DNA from: Microlunatus sp. Gsoil 973
GTDB taxonomy: Bacteria; Actinomycetota; Actinomycetes; Propionibacteriales; Propionibacteriaceae
DNA length: 64,000 nt
Assembly: GCF_009707365.1 (NCBI RefSeq)
Contig: NZ_CP046122.1
Coordinates: forward strand, 2,480,001 to 2,544,000
Direction of reading: 5' to 3'
In this document: piece after piece, positions 1-8,611 of the stretch
How positions within the stretch are numbered: position 1 is the first letter of the stretch
How the letters are laid out: each line of letters starts with the position of its first letter
Notes under the pieces: model-generated
Seen by the model: the letters and a program-made list of their open reading frames with translations, nothing else
Told to the model about the DNA's origin: nothing
The model's database searches: none
Made by a program: the position numbers and the translations under genes

Positions 1-164
1 AAGAAGAGCTGGTAGCGCAGGCCGGAGCAACCACCCGGCTGCACGGCGACCCGAAGCGCCAGGTCATCGCGACCCTCACTGTCCAGCAGCGCCTTGACCT
101 TGGCGGCCGCTTCGTCGGTGAGAATGATGCCGTCGCTGACCGGTGCCTGGATGGTGTCCGTCAT
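1..164 (-). CDS. ErpA/IscA-type iron-sulfur carrier (N-terminal part)
   Basis: Only the first 54 codons lie in the window; the gene continues past the left edge. The N-terminus begins [20 protein letters not shown] and runs into [16 protein letters not shown], the conserved region of the HesB/IscA/ErpA A-type carrier family with the first metal-binding cysteine in GGCSG. Family members hand [2Fe-2S] or [4Fe-4S] clusters to apo-enzymes in the cytoplasm. The ATG is preceded by GAGGACGAC, a weak ribosome site. The two C-terminal cysteines cannot be seen, so the exact subfamily (ErpA or IscA) is inferred. Possible local clients include lipoate synthase and the IlvD/Edd dehydratase, both Fe-S enzymes. 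Confidence 0.8.
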   Translation of the reverse strand, partial: MTDTIQAPVSDGIILTDEAAAKVKALLDSEGRDDLALRVAVQPGGCSGLRYQLF

Positions 165-269
165 GTCGTCCTCGCTAACCAGATACGCGAATGTTGTATC
201 CAGTGTAAGCAGACCGCGGCCTGCCACCAACCGCTACCCGCCGAGCGAGACGCAGCTCACCCGCCGCGC

Positions 270-1349
270 TCACCAGGTCCAGCTGCGAGCCACCCGGCGG
301 ACTGTGGAGGCCAGCGCGTCGGCGGTGACGTTCTCCGACGGCTGACCGACCCGGGACTCGTGCACCCCGTAGGCCGACTCAACCCCCATCGAGCGCATCT
401 CGCGTGAGCCGATGACCACCTCACCGGCCACCAGGATCACCGGAACGTTGCCGCGGGCTCCCAGGTCGGCGACCCGGGCGACAACGCCTCCGCCCCGCTC
501 GGCGAAATCGAAGACCGTACAGCCGGTGACCAGCAGGTCCGATCCGCGGACCCGCGCCTGCAGCCCGCCGATCTCGGCGCAGTACTCTGCACCGGTCGTG
601 ACCCGTCCGCCGAGCAGGTCAGCGACGAACCCCAAGCCACCTGCCGCGCCCCAGTCAGCCCCCTCGGGCATGCCGGGTGCCGCGGCCAGGGTGAAGGACT
701 GCAGGCTCGCATCGGTGGCCAGCAACAACTCCGGATGCCAGCCCTGGTCGCGGCCGAACCGCGAGGTGATCCCCCGCAGCCCGAGCAGCGGCAGCCCGCG
801 CTGCACCTGCGGTACGACCAACGTCAGGCGGCGACCGGCCAGCAACCGCCGTACCGGCTTCAGGTCCACCCGGGAGACACCGTGCAATCCGGCGACGCCC
901 AAGTCCAGGGGCACGTCGGCGGTCGCCCCGAGCGCCCCGAGCAGGCCGGCGCCGGCGTCGTGGGCACGATTGGCCGAGACATCGAGGACGATCTCCGGAG
1001 CACGGTACGGACTGTCGGCAAGCGCCTGGTTGAGCGCCGACCCGAATCCTGCCGACGACGCGTTCCGATCGATCCCCAACTGAGGTCCCGACGTGGCAGG
1101 TTCGAATCCGATCACCAACCGCTCCGGGGTGTCGACGATCGTGGTCAGACCGCCCTCGGACACCCCGCCGGCGGGTTCCACGCCGGCGCTGTCGGCCACG
1201 GCAACCGTGAACCCGCCGCCCGCCTCCCCCATCGGCACCACCTCGACATCAGCCGGGACATCGGCCCGCCGCCAGCCCTCGGCGAGGATCTCCCCTGCCC
1301 GGGCCGAGCTGAGCGGACCGATGGTGTCGGTCGCGATGATCACCCGCAT
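270..1349 (-). CDS. glycerate kinase (type I family)
   Basis: A 359-residue protein that starts MRVIIATDTIGPLSSARAGE and carries GWRRADVPADVEVVPMGEAGGGF, typical of the bacterial glycerate kinase family (GlxK/GarK type, usually about 370-380 residues). The family phosphorylates D-glycerate to 2- or 3-phosphoglycerate and so returns glyoxylate-derived carbon to glycolysis. The reading frame stays open far upstream, but similarity begins at the ATG at 1349. A -10-like GATCAT lies 6 nt before that ATG, so leaderless transcription is plausible. It is divergent from the DinB-fold gene. A glycolate/lactate-type oxidase and an alanine-glyoxylate-type aminotransferase elsewhere in the window would fit the same pathway, which is inference. 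Confidence 0.85.
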   Translation of the reverse strand: MRVIIATDTIGPLSSARAGEILAEGWRRADVPADVEVVPMGEAGGGFTVAVADSAGVEPAGGVSEGGLTTIVDTPERLVIGFEPATSGPQLGIDRNASSAGFGSALNQALADSPYRAPEIVLDVSANRAHDAGAGLLGALGATADVPLDLGVAGLHGVSRVDLKPVRRLLAGRRLTLVVPQVQRGLPLLGLRGITSRFGRDQGWHPELLLATDASLQSFTLAAAPGMPEGADWGAAGGLGFVADLLGGRVTTGAEYCAEIGGLQARVRGSDLLVTGCTVFDFAERGGGVVARVADLGARGNVPVILVAGEVVIGSREMRSMGVESAYGVHESRVGQPSENVTADALASTVRRVARSWTW

Positions 1350-1355
1350 GGGCCC

Positions 1356-1398
1356 ATGATCGCAGTGCATCAGAAATGTCTGATGTCGGTGCCATGGT
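1356..1398. promoter_or_regulatory. divergent promoter/operator between glycerate kinase and DinB genes
   Basis: The 55 bp between the two start codons hold an inverted repeat, CATCAGA (1368-1374) and TCTGATG (1379-1385), with a 4-nt spacer. On the minus strand GATCAT (1356-1361) sits 6 nt before the kinase ATG. On the plus strand CATGGT (1393-1398) sits 6 nt before the DinB ATG. The 7-4-7 repeat could bind a dimeric repressor controlling both genes. No regulator gene is adjacent. Confidence 0.4.
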
Positions 1399-1404
1399 CG
1401 GGGC

Positions 1405-1965
1405 ATGACCTTTGACCTGGCTGAAGAGCTGTCCAAGCAGTTGTCCTGGCACTGGGACTTCCAGCTCCGCCCGCGATTGGACGGTCTCAGCGACGAGGAG
1501 TACCTGTGGGAGCCGGTGCCCGGCTCGTGGAATCTGCATCGCCGCGGCCAGGGCAGAACCGACCTGCAGGACGGATCGGGTGAGTTCACCGTCGACTACG
1601 CCTATCCGCCACCCGAACCCGCTCCGATGACCACGATCGCCTGGCAGCTGGCCCACCTACTGGTTGGCATCTTCGGCGACCGGAACGCCCGACACTTCGG
1701 CGCACCGCCGGTCGACTACCAGAGCTATGACTACCCGGGCACCGCTGCCGCCGCACTGATCGACCTCGATGCCCGCTACCAGACCTGGATCACCGGCGTC
1801 CGCGGCCTGACCGATGATGAGCTCGCCGCACCGTGCGGTGAGCCCGGCTTCGAGGCCGACCCGATGATCGGCCTGGTGCTGCACATTCACCGCGAGGTGA
1901 TCCACCACGGCGCGATGATCTCCCAGTTGCGGGATCTGTGGGCGCACCGATCCGATCCCGGCTAG
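1405..1965 (+). CDS. DinB-superfamily protein
   Basis: A 186-residue protein of the DinB/YfiT four-helix fold. The pattern includes W-H-W-D near the start, TTIAWQLAHLLVGIFGDRN around residues 75-93 and HIHREVIHHGAMISQLRDLW near the C-terminus. The histidines in QLAHL, HIHREVIHHG are the usual metal ligands of this fold. In Actinobacteria some members are mycothiol-dependent transferases or isomerases, and an mshA-like gene is present at 57.8 kb, but no substrate can be read from the sequence. Start at 1405 fits the short, possibly leaderless 5' end. Confidence 0.75.
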   Translation: MTFDLAEELSKQLSWHWDFQLRPRLDGLSDEEYLWEPVPGSWNLHRRGQGRTDLQDGSGEFTVDYAYPPPEPAPMTTIAWQLAHLLVGIFGDRNARHFGAPPVDYQSYDYPGTAAAALIDLDARYQTWITGVRGLTDDELAAPCGEPGFEADPMIGLVLHIHREVIHHGAMISQLRDLWAHRSDPG

Positions 1966-2016
1966 CTGGTCGCCGGTACGCCGGACCGGCCTCCTTGAGA
2001 TGATGTGCCGAGAACA

Positions 2017-2035
2017 CCTGGTCGGTTCGACCAGG
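2017..2035. promoter_or_regulatory. FadR/GntR-like operator before the sugar-oxidation genes
   Basis: A perfect inverted repeat, CCTGGTCG and CGACCAGG separated by GTT, lies 25 bp before the SDR start codon. The core TGGTC...GACCA resembles operators of FadR-subfamily GntR regulators, which often control sugar-acid and lactate genes. No GntR gene is in the window, so the regulator is unknown. Confidence 0.5.
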
Positions 2036-2060
2036 ACCCAGCAGACAGCAAGGGAGCATG

Positions 2061-2843
2061 ATGAGCGACCAGGACGCCCCCCGATACGCCAGCTATCCCA
2101 GCCTCGCCGGCAAGCACGCCTTCGTCAGCGGCGGCGCATCGGGCATCGGCGAGGCGGATGTCAGACACCTTGCGGCCCAGGGCGCGAAGGTAAGTTTCGT
2201 CGATCTGGATGACGAGCGGGGCGACAAACTCGCGGCGGAGTTGAACTCGGCCGGCGGCCAGGTCCTCTACCAGCACGCCGACGTCACAGACATTCCCGAC
2301 TTCGTCTCCAAGATCAACACGGCCGCTGAGCAGTTGGGCCCGATCACGATCCTGGTCAACAACGCCGCCAACGACAAGCGCACCGCGTTCGCCGATGTGA
2401 CCGTCGAGCAGTGGGACAACGAGATCGCCGTCAACATCCGCCATCATTTCTTCGCCGCCCAGGCCGTGGCGCCGATGATGCGGGATGCGGGCGGCGGGTC
2501 GATCATCAACATGGGGTCGATCACCGCGCATCTGGACTTCCCCGATCTGACCGGCTACATCGCGTCGAAGGCCGGGATCGAGGGCTTGACCCGAACCCAG
2601 GGCCGTGAGTACGGCAAGTGGAACATCCGGGTCAACTGCATCATCCCCGGCTGGATCCTGACCGAGAAGCAACTCCAGGTCGTTGCCAAGCCCGGTGACA
2701 TCGAGCGGCTGACCCAACACGATCAGAAGATCCCCAACAAGCTGTACGGGGAGGACATCGCCCGGATGGTGTTGTGGCTGGCGGCCGACGACTCGCGGAA
2801 CTGCACCGGGCAGAAGTGGGTCGTCGACGGCGGGTGGATGTGA
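2061..2843 (+). CDS. SDR-family sugar dehydrogenase
   Basis: A 260-residue classical short-chain dehydrogenase. It has the cofactor loop GGASGIGE near residue 25, an acidic residue after beta-2 (VDLDDE, favouring NAD), NNAAN, and the catalytic set S in GSITAH, then Y-x3-K in GYIASKAG. The C-terminus ends with CTGQKWVVDGGW. Sequence style and neighbours suggest oxidation of an aldose to its lactone at C1, as in L-arabinose, galactose or fucose dehydrogenases; the exact sugar is not determined. AGGGAG stands 4 nt before the ATG at 2061, which I prefer over the ATG immediately upstream. Followed at once by the lactonase. Confidence 0.8.
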   Translation: MSDQDAPRYASYPSLAGKHAFVSGGASGIGEADVRHLAAQGAKVSFVDLDDERGDKLAAELNSAGGQVLYQHADVTDIPDFVSKINTAAEQLGPITILVNNAANDKRTAFADVTVEQWDNEIAVNIRHHFFAAQAVAPMMRDAGGGSIINMGSITAHLDFPDLTGYIASKAGIEGLTRTQGREYGKWNIRVNCIIPGWILTEKQLQVVAKPGDIERLTQHDQKIPNKLYGEDIARMVLWLAADDSRNCTGQKWVVDGGWM

Positions 2844-2845
2844 TC

Positions 2846-3727
2846 ATGGGTGCGATCGCTGCCGCCCAGCTCAGTGAGCCGGTGGCCGGGCTGGGTGAAG
2901 GGCCCCTGTGGGACGAGCGGATCGGCCGATTGCGGATGGTCGACCTGCTGCGCGGCGACGTGCTGACCCTGGACGAGAACGGAGCCGCCGAGCGGACGCA
3001 TGTCGGCAAGATCGCGTCGGTGATCCGACCGCGGACGATCGGCGGGTACGTCGTCGGGATCGAACACGGCATCGCTGCACTGTCGGAGGATCTGGAGCCG
3101 ACCGGCGAGCAGGTGCTCGCCTTCGAATCGGGGAACCTGCGGATGAACGACGGCGGATGTGATCCCCAGGGCCGGTTCTATGTCGGGTCGATGTCCTACG
3201 GCGAGACCGGTGGAGCCGGAACGCTCTACCGCTTCGACACCGACGCCTTCAGCACCGGCGGCCCGGCCGCCCCCGTGTTCTCGCCGGTGAGCGTCTCCAA
3301 CGGCATCCAGTGGAGTGCCGACGGCAGCAAGGTGTTCTTCAACGACACGCCGACCCGCCGGGTTGCCGTCTTCGACTTCGACGCGGGCGACGGCACCCTT
3401 CATGATCAGCGGACCTTCGTCAGCCTGCCGGACGACTGCGCCGGCAGCCCGGACGGCATGGCGATCGACGCGGAGGACGGCATCTGGATCGCCCTCTGGG
3501 GCGGATCCGCGGTGCACCGCTACGACAGCAGCGGACAACTGTCCGCGGTGATCGAACTGCCGGCGTCCAAGATCACCTGTCCGACCTTCGGCGGCGACGA
3601 CTGGACCCAGCTCTACATCACCAGTGCCAACATCAACGTGTCACATGACGACGAGCCGGCCGCCGGTGCGGTGTTCGTGGCCGAGCCGGGGATCGCCGGA
3701 CCGGCGCCGTACGCCTTCGCCGGCTGA
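2846..3727 (+). CDS. SMP-30/gluconolactonase-family lactonase
   Basis: A 293-residue six-bladed beta-propeller enzyme of the SMP-30/regucalcin family. The metal ligands can be matched: Glu in GEGPLW, Asn in RMNDGGCD, Asn in VSNGIQW and Asp in SPDGMAID. These enzymes hydrolyse sugar lactones to aldonic acids, the step after the adjacent SDR dehydrogenase. The gene starts 2 bp after the SDR stop; a GTG at 2840 that overlaps the SDR TGA is an alternative start, but the GGTGGA upstream is better spaced for 2846. The stop TGA directly abuts the stop of the convergent IlvD/Edd gene, forming TGATCA. Confidence 0.82.
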   Translation: MGAIAAAQLSEPVAGLGEGPLWDERIGRLRMVDLLRGDVLTLDENGAAERTHVGKIASVIRPRTIGGYVVGIEHGIAALSEDLEPTGEQVLAFESGNLRMNDGGCDPQGRFYVGSMSYGETGGAGTLYRFDTDAFSTGGPAAPVFSPVSVSNGIQWSADGSKVFFNDTPTRRVAVFDFDAGDGTLHDQRTFVSLPDDCAGSPDGMAIDAEDGIWIALWGGSAVHRYDSSGQLSAVIELPASKITCPTFGGDDWTQLYITSANINVSHDDEPAAGAVFVAEPGIAGPAPYAFAG

Positions 3728-5448
3728 TCAGTGCGACTCCCGGCCGACGGTGTCCCCGCTCGAGCCGACCAGGAAGTCAAGATCAACACCGGTGTCGGCC
3801 TGGCCGACGTGATCGACGTACAGCCGCTCCCAGCCGCGGAGCGGGCCGCCAACGCGGTGATCATCTGCGGATCGGCCTCCCGCTCGGCCAGTTCAGCGTC
3901 GGAGACGAGGAGCCGAATAGTCCGGTTCGGCACGTCGAGCTCGATCAGATCGCCGTCGCGGACCAGCGCCAACGGTCCACCGGCGGCGGCCTCGGGCGCG
4001 ACATGCAGAACGACGGTGCCGTAGGCCGTTCCGCTCATCCGACCGTCGCAGATCCTGACCATGTCGCGTACGCCCTGCCGGAGCAGCTTCTCCGGCAACG
4101 GCATGTTGGACACCTCCGGCATCCCGGGGTAGCCCTTGGGCCCGCAGCCGCGCAGCACCAGCACTGAATCGGCATCCACATCCAGATCGGGATCGTCGAG
4201 CCGGGCCCGGCAGTCCTCGATCGAGTTGAAGACAACGGCGGGGCCGCGATGGGTGAGCAGCGCCGGTGTGGCCGCCGACGGCTTGATGATCGCGCCGTTC
4301 GGTGCCAGATTTCCTTGCAGGACGACTATTCCGGCGTGTTCCTGGGCTGGTGACTCCCAGGTCCTGATCACCCGGTCGTCCCAGATCTCCGCGTCGTCGA
4401 GATACTCGACCAGCGGCTTGCCGGTCACGGTGATCGCCGAGGCATCCAGCAGGTGCCTGACCTGCCGCAGCACCGCGAGCGGGCCACCGGCACGGAAGAG
4501 ATCCTCCATCAGATACTCGCCGGCGGGCTGCAGGTTGGCGATCATCGGCACGCCGCTGCCGATGGTGTCGAAGTCCTGCAGGGACAACCGCACTCCGAGC
4601 CGGCCGGCGATCGCCAGCAGGTGGACGACGGCGTTGGTCGAGCCTCCGACGGCGGCGAGCGCGACGATCGCGTTCCGGAAGGACGCCTCGGTGATCACCT
4701 GGCTGGGTCGGCGCCCCTCGCCCACCAGGTCGACCGCCAGCCGTCCGGTGTTGTGTGCGGCCTCCAGCAGCCGGCTGTCCGGCGCGGGAGTGCCGGCCAC
4801 ACCGGGCAGTGTCATGCCGAGAGCCTCGGCCATGATCGCCATCGTCGAGGCGGTGCCCATGGTGTTGCAGTGTCCGCGGCTGCGGATCATCGACGACTCC
4901 GACCGCCGGAACAGTTCCGGCGACAGAGTGCCGGCCCGGACCTCCTCGCTGAGCTTCCAGGTGTCGGTACCGCAGGCCATCGGCCGGCCGCGGAAGCTGC
5001 CGCTCAGCATCGGTCCGCCGGGCACGACGACCGCCGGGAGATCGACCGATGCCGCTGCCATCAGAAGTGCCGGGATGGTCTTGTCACACCCGCCGAGCAG
5101 CACCAGCCCGTCGATCGGGTTGGCCCGGAACATCTCCTCCATCGACATCGCGGCCAGGTTGCGCCAGAGCATCGCCGTGGGCCGGACCTGCGTCTCGCCG
5201 AGGGACATCACCGGCAGGTTGAGAGGGATCCCACCCGCCTCGTAGACACCCTGCTTGACCGACTGCGCGATCTCGTCGAAATGTGCGTTGCACGGGGTCA
5301 GCTCGGATCCGGTGTTGGCGATGGCGATCTGCGGGCGACCCCCGAACGCGCTGTCCGGCAGTCCGCGACGCATCCAGGCGCGGTGGATCGAGCCGTCCCG
5401 GGTGTCTTGGGCGTACCACTTGTTGCTCCGCAGGTCCACGATGGCCAT
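3728..5448 (-). CDS. IlvD/Edd-family sugar-acid dehydratase, frameshifted near its 3' end
   Basis: An Fe-S dehydratase of the dihydroxyacid/phosphogluconate dehydratase family, closest in appearance to L-arabinonate-type enzymes. Visible landmarks are GGCDKTIPA with a cluster cysteine, CNTMGTASTM with another, and ICDGRMSGTAYG near the C-terminus. It would convert an aldonate to a 2-keto-3-deoxy acid, after the SDR and lactonase encoded opposite. The last 35 or so codons are displaced: around the G run at 3843-3845 one base is missing, and in the next frame the expected tail GWERLYVDHVGQADTGVDLD resumes and ends at the TGA at 3728. Repaired length is 573 residues, normal for the family. Start ATG at 5448 has GAGAGG just upstream. 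Confidence 0.85.
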
Positions 5449-5551
5449 CCTCTCAGCCGGTGGTCCGGGCCACTGCCCCACGGGTCGGGATCGTACGCTG
5501 ACGCAGACCGATCCCCGGTCCCGAACACCGATCCGGTGACCAGACGAGCCG

Positions 5552-6707
5552 ATGACACGAGCCTCGATGATCACCAGCGCTGTCTCTGCCGAACTGGTGC
5601 GCGGCGCCATCGAGCTGGAACGCGCCGACCGACGGGATGCTGCCGCACCGGCTGCCCTCGTGGGCCCGACGCCAGGTGGCCGATCCCCAGCTGGCGATGG
5701 TCGAATCCCAGCCTTCGGGCGTACGGCTGGTGTTCCGGACCGACGCGACCGTGATCGAACTGGACACCAGGCCGACGAAACGTGAGTATCCCGGTCTGCC
5801 GGGGCGACCGGATGGCAGCTACGACCTGTTCGTCGACGGGGAACCAGCCGGGACGGACGTCAGTGCTCGGCGGCCACGTGATGATCATGAACTTCACCGG
5901 CGAGCCGCCACAGGTCCGGCCGGGACGGATCGGGAAGGCTCGCTACGACGGCCTCGCTCCTGGCCCCAAGGACATCGAGCTCTGGCTGCCGTGGGACGAG
6001 ACGACCGAGCTGATCGGCTTGCGCAGCGACGCCCCGATCGAACCGATCACCGAGACTCACCGGCCGGTGTGGGTGCACCACGGCAGCTCGATCAGCCACG
6101 GGTCGAACGCCGCCGGCCCGAGCAGCATCTGGCCGGCGGTCGCCGCGCGCCGTACCGGACGGGAGTTGATCAACCTGGGACTCGGCGGGTCCGCGCTGCT
6201 CGATCCGTTCACCGCTCGAACGATCCGGGACACACCGGCCGACCTGATCAGCGTCAAGATCGGCATCAACCTGGTGAACGCCGACGTGATGCGGCTACGG
6301 GCCTTCGTGCCCGCGGTGCACGGCTTCCTGGACACCATCCGCGATGGGCACCCCCAGACGCCGCTGCTGGTCGTTTCGGCGATCTACTGCCCGATGCTCC
6401 GAGCACACGCCCGGCCCGACGATGCCGGACGTGGAGGCCTACCAGCGTGGTGAGCTGCGGTTCGTCGCCTCCGGCGATCCGGCCGGCATCGCCGCGGGAC
6501 AACTCACCCTGTCGGCGATCAGGGACCAGCTGGCCGGGATCGTCGACCAGCGGTCGGACGCCGATCCTCACCTGGACTACGTCGACGGGCTACGGCTGTA
6601 CGGGGGAGGCGGACAGCACCGCTCACCCCTTGCCGGACGGACTGCATCCCGACGCCGAGACACACGAGTTGATCGGCAGCCGGTTCGCCGATCTGGCCTG
6701 GCCCTGA
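5552..6707 (+). pseudogene. SGNH/GDSL-family hydrolase broken by four frameshifts
   Basis: Pieces of one SGNH hydrolase follow each other in three frames: ELVRGAIELE from 5552, LPHRLPSWARRQ from 5637, HHGSSISHGSNAAGP and LINLGLGGSALLD to about 6400, PDVEAYQRGELRF to 6600, then DGLHPDAETHELIGSRFADL to the stop. The block with GSSIS and the final DGLHPD correspond to the catalytic Ser and Asp/His blocks. Every join equals one extra base: near CC 5629-5630, between about 5843 and 5866, at CC 6399-6400 and in the G run 6602-6606. With four bases removed the frame is open for 383 codons. Because nothing else is damaged, sequencing indels are as likely as true decay. It is divergent from the dehydratase and may belong to that cassette. 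Confidence 0.7.
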
Positions 6708-6742
6708 TCACCGGTGCCTGCAGCGGCCGGACTTCGGTCGGA

Positions 6743-7027
6743 TCAGCCGGGGAGCAGGCCTTCCTGGGACTCCTCGAGCAGCGACCTGACCTCCTCGACC
6801 GATGCGTCGGCCGCCGGCAGGATCAGGTCGGAATCCTCCAACTCGTCGTCGGCCACCGGCTGTCCGGCCGCGACGACCTTGGCGTGCAGCGCCGCCAGCG
6901 CCTCACTGAGTGCCTGCTGATCGTCGGCCGCGACGGCCTTCTCGATCGCGTCGTCCACGGAGTTCAGGTCAGAGATCGCGGCGTCGTCGACTCGGAACTG
7001 GCCCTCACCCAGGATCCGGATGATCAT
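6743..7027 (-). CDS. PspA-associated protein PspAA
   Basis: A 94-residue acidic protein beginning MIIRILGEGQFRVDDAAISD and ending SLLEESQEGLLPG. This matches the small PspAA domain found beside PspA in Actinobacteria. PspAA is thought to work with PspA in envelope-stress or membrane repair; its biochemical role is not established. The ATG overlaps the stop of the upstream pspA gene (ATGA), so the pair is almost certainly cotranscribed and translationally coupled. Confidence 0.72.
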   Translation of the reverse strand: MIIRILGEGQFRVDDAAISDLNSVDDAIEKAVAADDQQALSEALAALHAKVVAAGQPVADDELEDSDLILPAADASVEEVRSLLEESQEGLLPG

Positions 7028-7869
7028 CGGTTCTCCTCCGTGTTCGGCTGCGTCGTCTGAGCCTGTCCGTTCACCTGCTGTCCCGGCGCTTCGGTCGGTG
7101 CCGCGGTCGGCTGGCCGGCCTGACCCGCGACGCCCTGTCCCTCGATGGCGGGAGTCGACGCGGATCCGCCGCTCAGGGCCGCCTTCATCGCGGCCAGTTC
7201 GCTCTCCACGTCGGAGGTGGACGCCAACCGCTCCAGCTCGAGGGTGATGTCGTCCTTGCTCTGCCCGGTCTGGTCCTCCAGCACACCGCTGGCGATCAGC
7301 TCGTCCACCGCGCCGGCCCGCGCCTGCATCTCGGCGGTCTTGTCCTCGGCCCGCTGGATCGCCAGGCCGACGTCGCCCATTTCCTCGCCGATACCGGTGA
7401 AGGCCTCGTTGATCCGGGTCTGCGCCTCGGCCGCGGAGTAGGTCGCCTTGATGGTCTCCTTGCGGGTCCGGAACGCGTCGACCTTGGCCTGCAGCCGCTG
7501 GGAGGCCCGGACCAGCTTCTCCTCCTCGCCCTGCAGCTGGGCGTGCTGGGTCTGCAGGTCGCCCAGTTGCTGCTGCAGCCCGGACTTGCGGGTCAGCGCC
7601 TCCCGGGCAAGATCCTCACGACCAACCTCAAGCGCCTTCTTGGCCTGCCCGTTGAGTTTATCGATCTGGGTGTTGAGACCGTTCGCCTGCAGCTCCACCC
7701 GCTTGCGGCTGGTCGCCACGTCGGCTACACCCCGGCGCACCTTCTGCAACAGCTCGAGCTGACGCTGGTAGGAGTAGTCGAGGGTCTCGCGAGGATCCTC
7801 TGCCCGGTCCAAAGCCTTGTCCGCCTTGGCGCGGAAGATCATCGACATCCGCTGGAATATTCCGCTCAT
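7024..7869 (-). CDS. pspA: PspA/IM30-family membrane-stress protein
   Basis: A 281-residue PspA/IM30 (ESCRT-III-like) protein. It begins MSGIFQRMSMIFRAKADKAL, where an amphipathic first helix binds membrane, and continues with a long coiled coil to about residue 220. A Gly/Gln/Pro/Thr-rich tail of about 45 residues follows and is probably disordered. Family members coat stressed membranes to limit proton leakage. GGAG lies a few bases before the ATG. It is the first gene of a two-gene operon with PspAA and is divergent from the DUF3043 gene. Confidence 0.85.
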   Translation of the reverse strand: MSGIFQRMSMIFRAKADKALDRAEDPRETLDYSYQRQLELLQKVRRGVADVATSRKRVELQANGLNTQIDKLNGQAKKALEVGREDLAREALTRKSGLQQQLGDLQTQHAQLQGEEEKLVRASQRLQAKVDAFRTRKETIKATYSAAEAQTRINEAFTGIGEEMGDVGLAIQRAEDKTAEMQARAGAVDELIASGVLEDQTGQSKDDITLELERLASTSDVESELAAMKAALSGGSASTPAIEGQGVAGQAGQPTAAPTEAPGQQVNGQAQTTQPNTEENR

Positions 7870-7973
7870 CTGCTCTCCGCTGATCCTTGAAGGTCCATGT
7901 CACGACTGGCGTCCAGCTTATGCCCGCCGCCGGAGCACCGACATCAGACCGAGCGGGTAGTTTCGTAAATGGG

Positions 7974-7990
7974 TTGTGACCCTGACACAA
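7974..7990. promoter_or_regulatory. inverted repeat between pspA and DUF3043 genes
   Basis: TTGTG and CACAA face each other across 7 bp in the 161-bp divergent spacer, 40 bp before the DUF3043 start and 105 bp before the pspA start. It could be an operator serving either gene. The rest of the spacer shows no clear signal. Confidence 0.3.
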
Positions 7991-8030
7991 TCCCGGGGTC
8001 GACGGGCCAGAAAGCAAGGAGCAGACGGTC

Positions 8031-8585
8031 GTGGCATTCTTCCGCCGCAAGAACGAATCCTCCACGCAGGAGGAGCCGCAACCGGTGACCATCGAGTCGC
8101 TCAACGGCACCCGCAAGAAGGGTGGACCGACGCCGACGCGCAAGCAGGCCGAGGCGGCGCGCCGGGAGCGTCTCACCAAACCGGTCGACAAGAAGGAAGC
8201 CGCACGGATGCAGCGCTCCGAGCGGCAGAAGGCGCTGCTGGCCAGGGACAACACACCCGAAAAGGCGCTGGCTCGCGACTACGTCGACTCCCGCCGGCAC
8301 ATCGGAGAGTTCTTGCTGCCGGGCATGATCGTCATCCTCGGCGCGACGCTGCTGAACAGCATCGCGCCGGCGATCTCGTTGTACGCCACCGTTTTCATGT
8401 ACGTGTTCATCCTGTCCGTCCTGGTCAGTTCGCTGCTGCTGTGGCGAGGGTTCAAGAAACTGCTTGCAGAACGGTTGCCGAAGGCCAGCTCGCGGGGTCT
8501 GATGTTCTATTTGATCAACCGCTCGATCCAGATCCGCCGTTTCCGGATGCCGGCGCCCAGGATCAACCGCGGCGACTCGTTCTGA
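8031..8585 (+). CDS. DUF3043 membrane protein
   Basis: A 184-residue protein with a charged, Lys/Arg-rich N-terminal half containing KKGGPTPTRKQAEAARRERL, then two membrane helices (about residues 100-118 and 122-143) and a basic C-terminal tail RRFRMPAPRINRGD. This is the DUF3043 architecture, widespread in Actinobacteria and without known function. The start is GTG at 8031 with AAGGAG ten bases upstream. Confidence 0.8.
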   Translation: MAFFRRKNESSTQEEPQPVTIESLNGTRKKGGPTPTRKQAEAARRERLTKPVDKKEAARMQRSERQKALLARDNTPEKALARDYVDSRRHIGEFLLPGMIVILGATLLNSIAPAISLYATVFMYVFILSVLVSSLLLWRGFKKLLAERLPKASSRGLMFYLINRSIQIRRFRMPAPRINRGDSF

Positions 8586-8596
8586 TCCCGCCCCGA

Positions 8597-8602
8597 TAGG
8601 GT
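8597..8602 (+). promoter_or_regulatory. -10-like hexamer of threonine synthase
   Basis: TAGGGT followed 9 nt later by the ATG. The very short leader and lack of a ribosome site suggest a leaderless or near-leaderless transcript. Confidence 0.4.
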
Positions 8603-8611
8603 GCGGGAACG

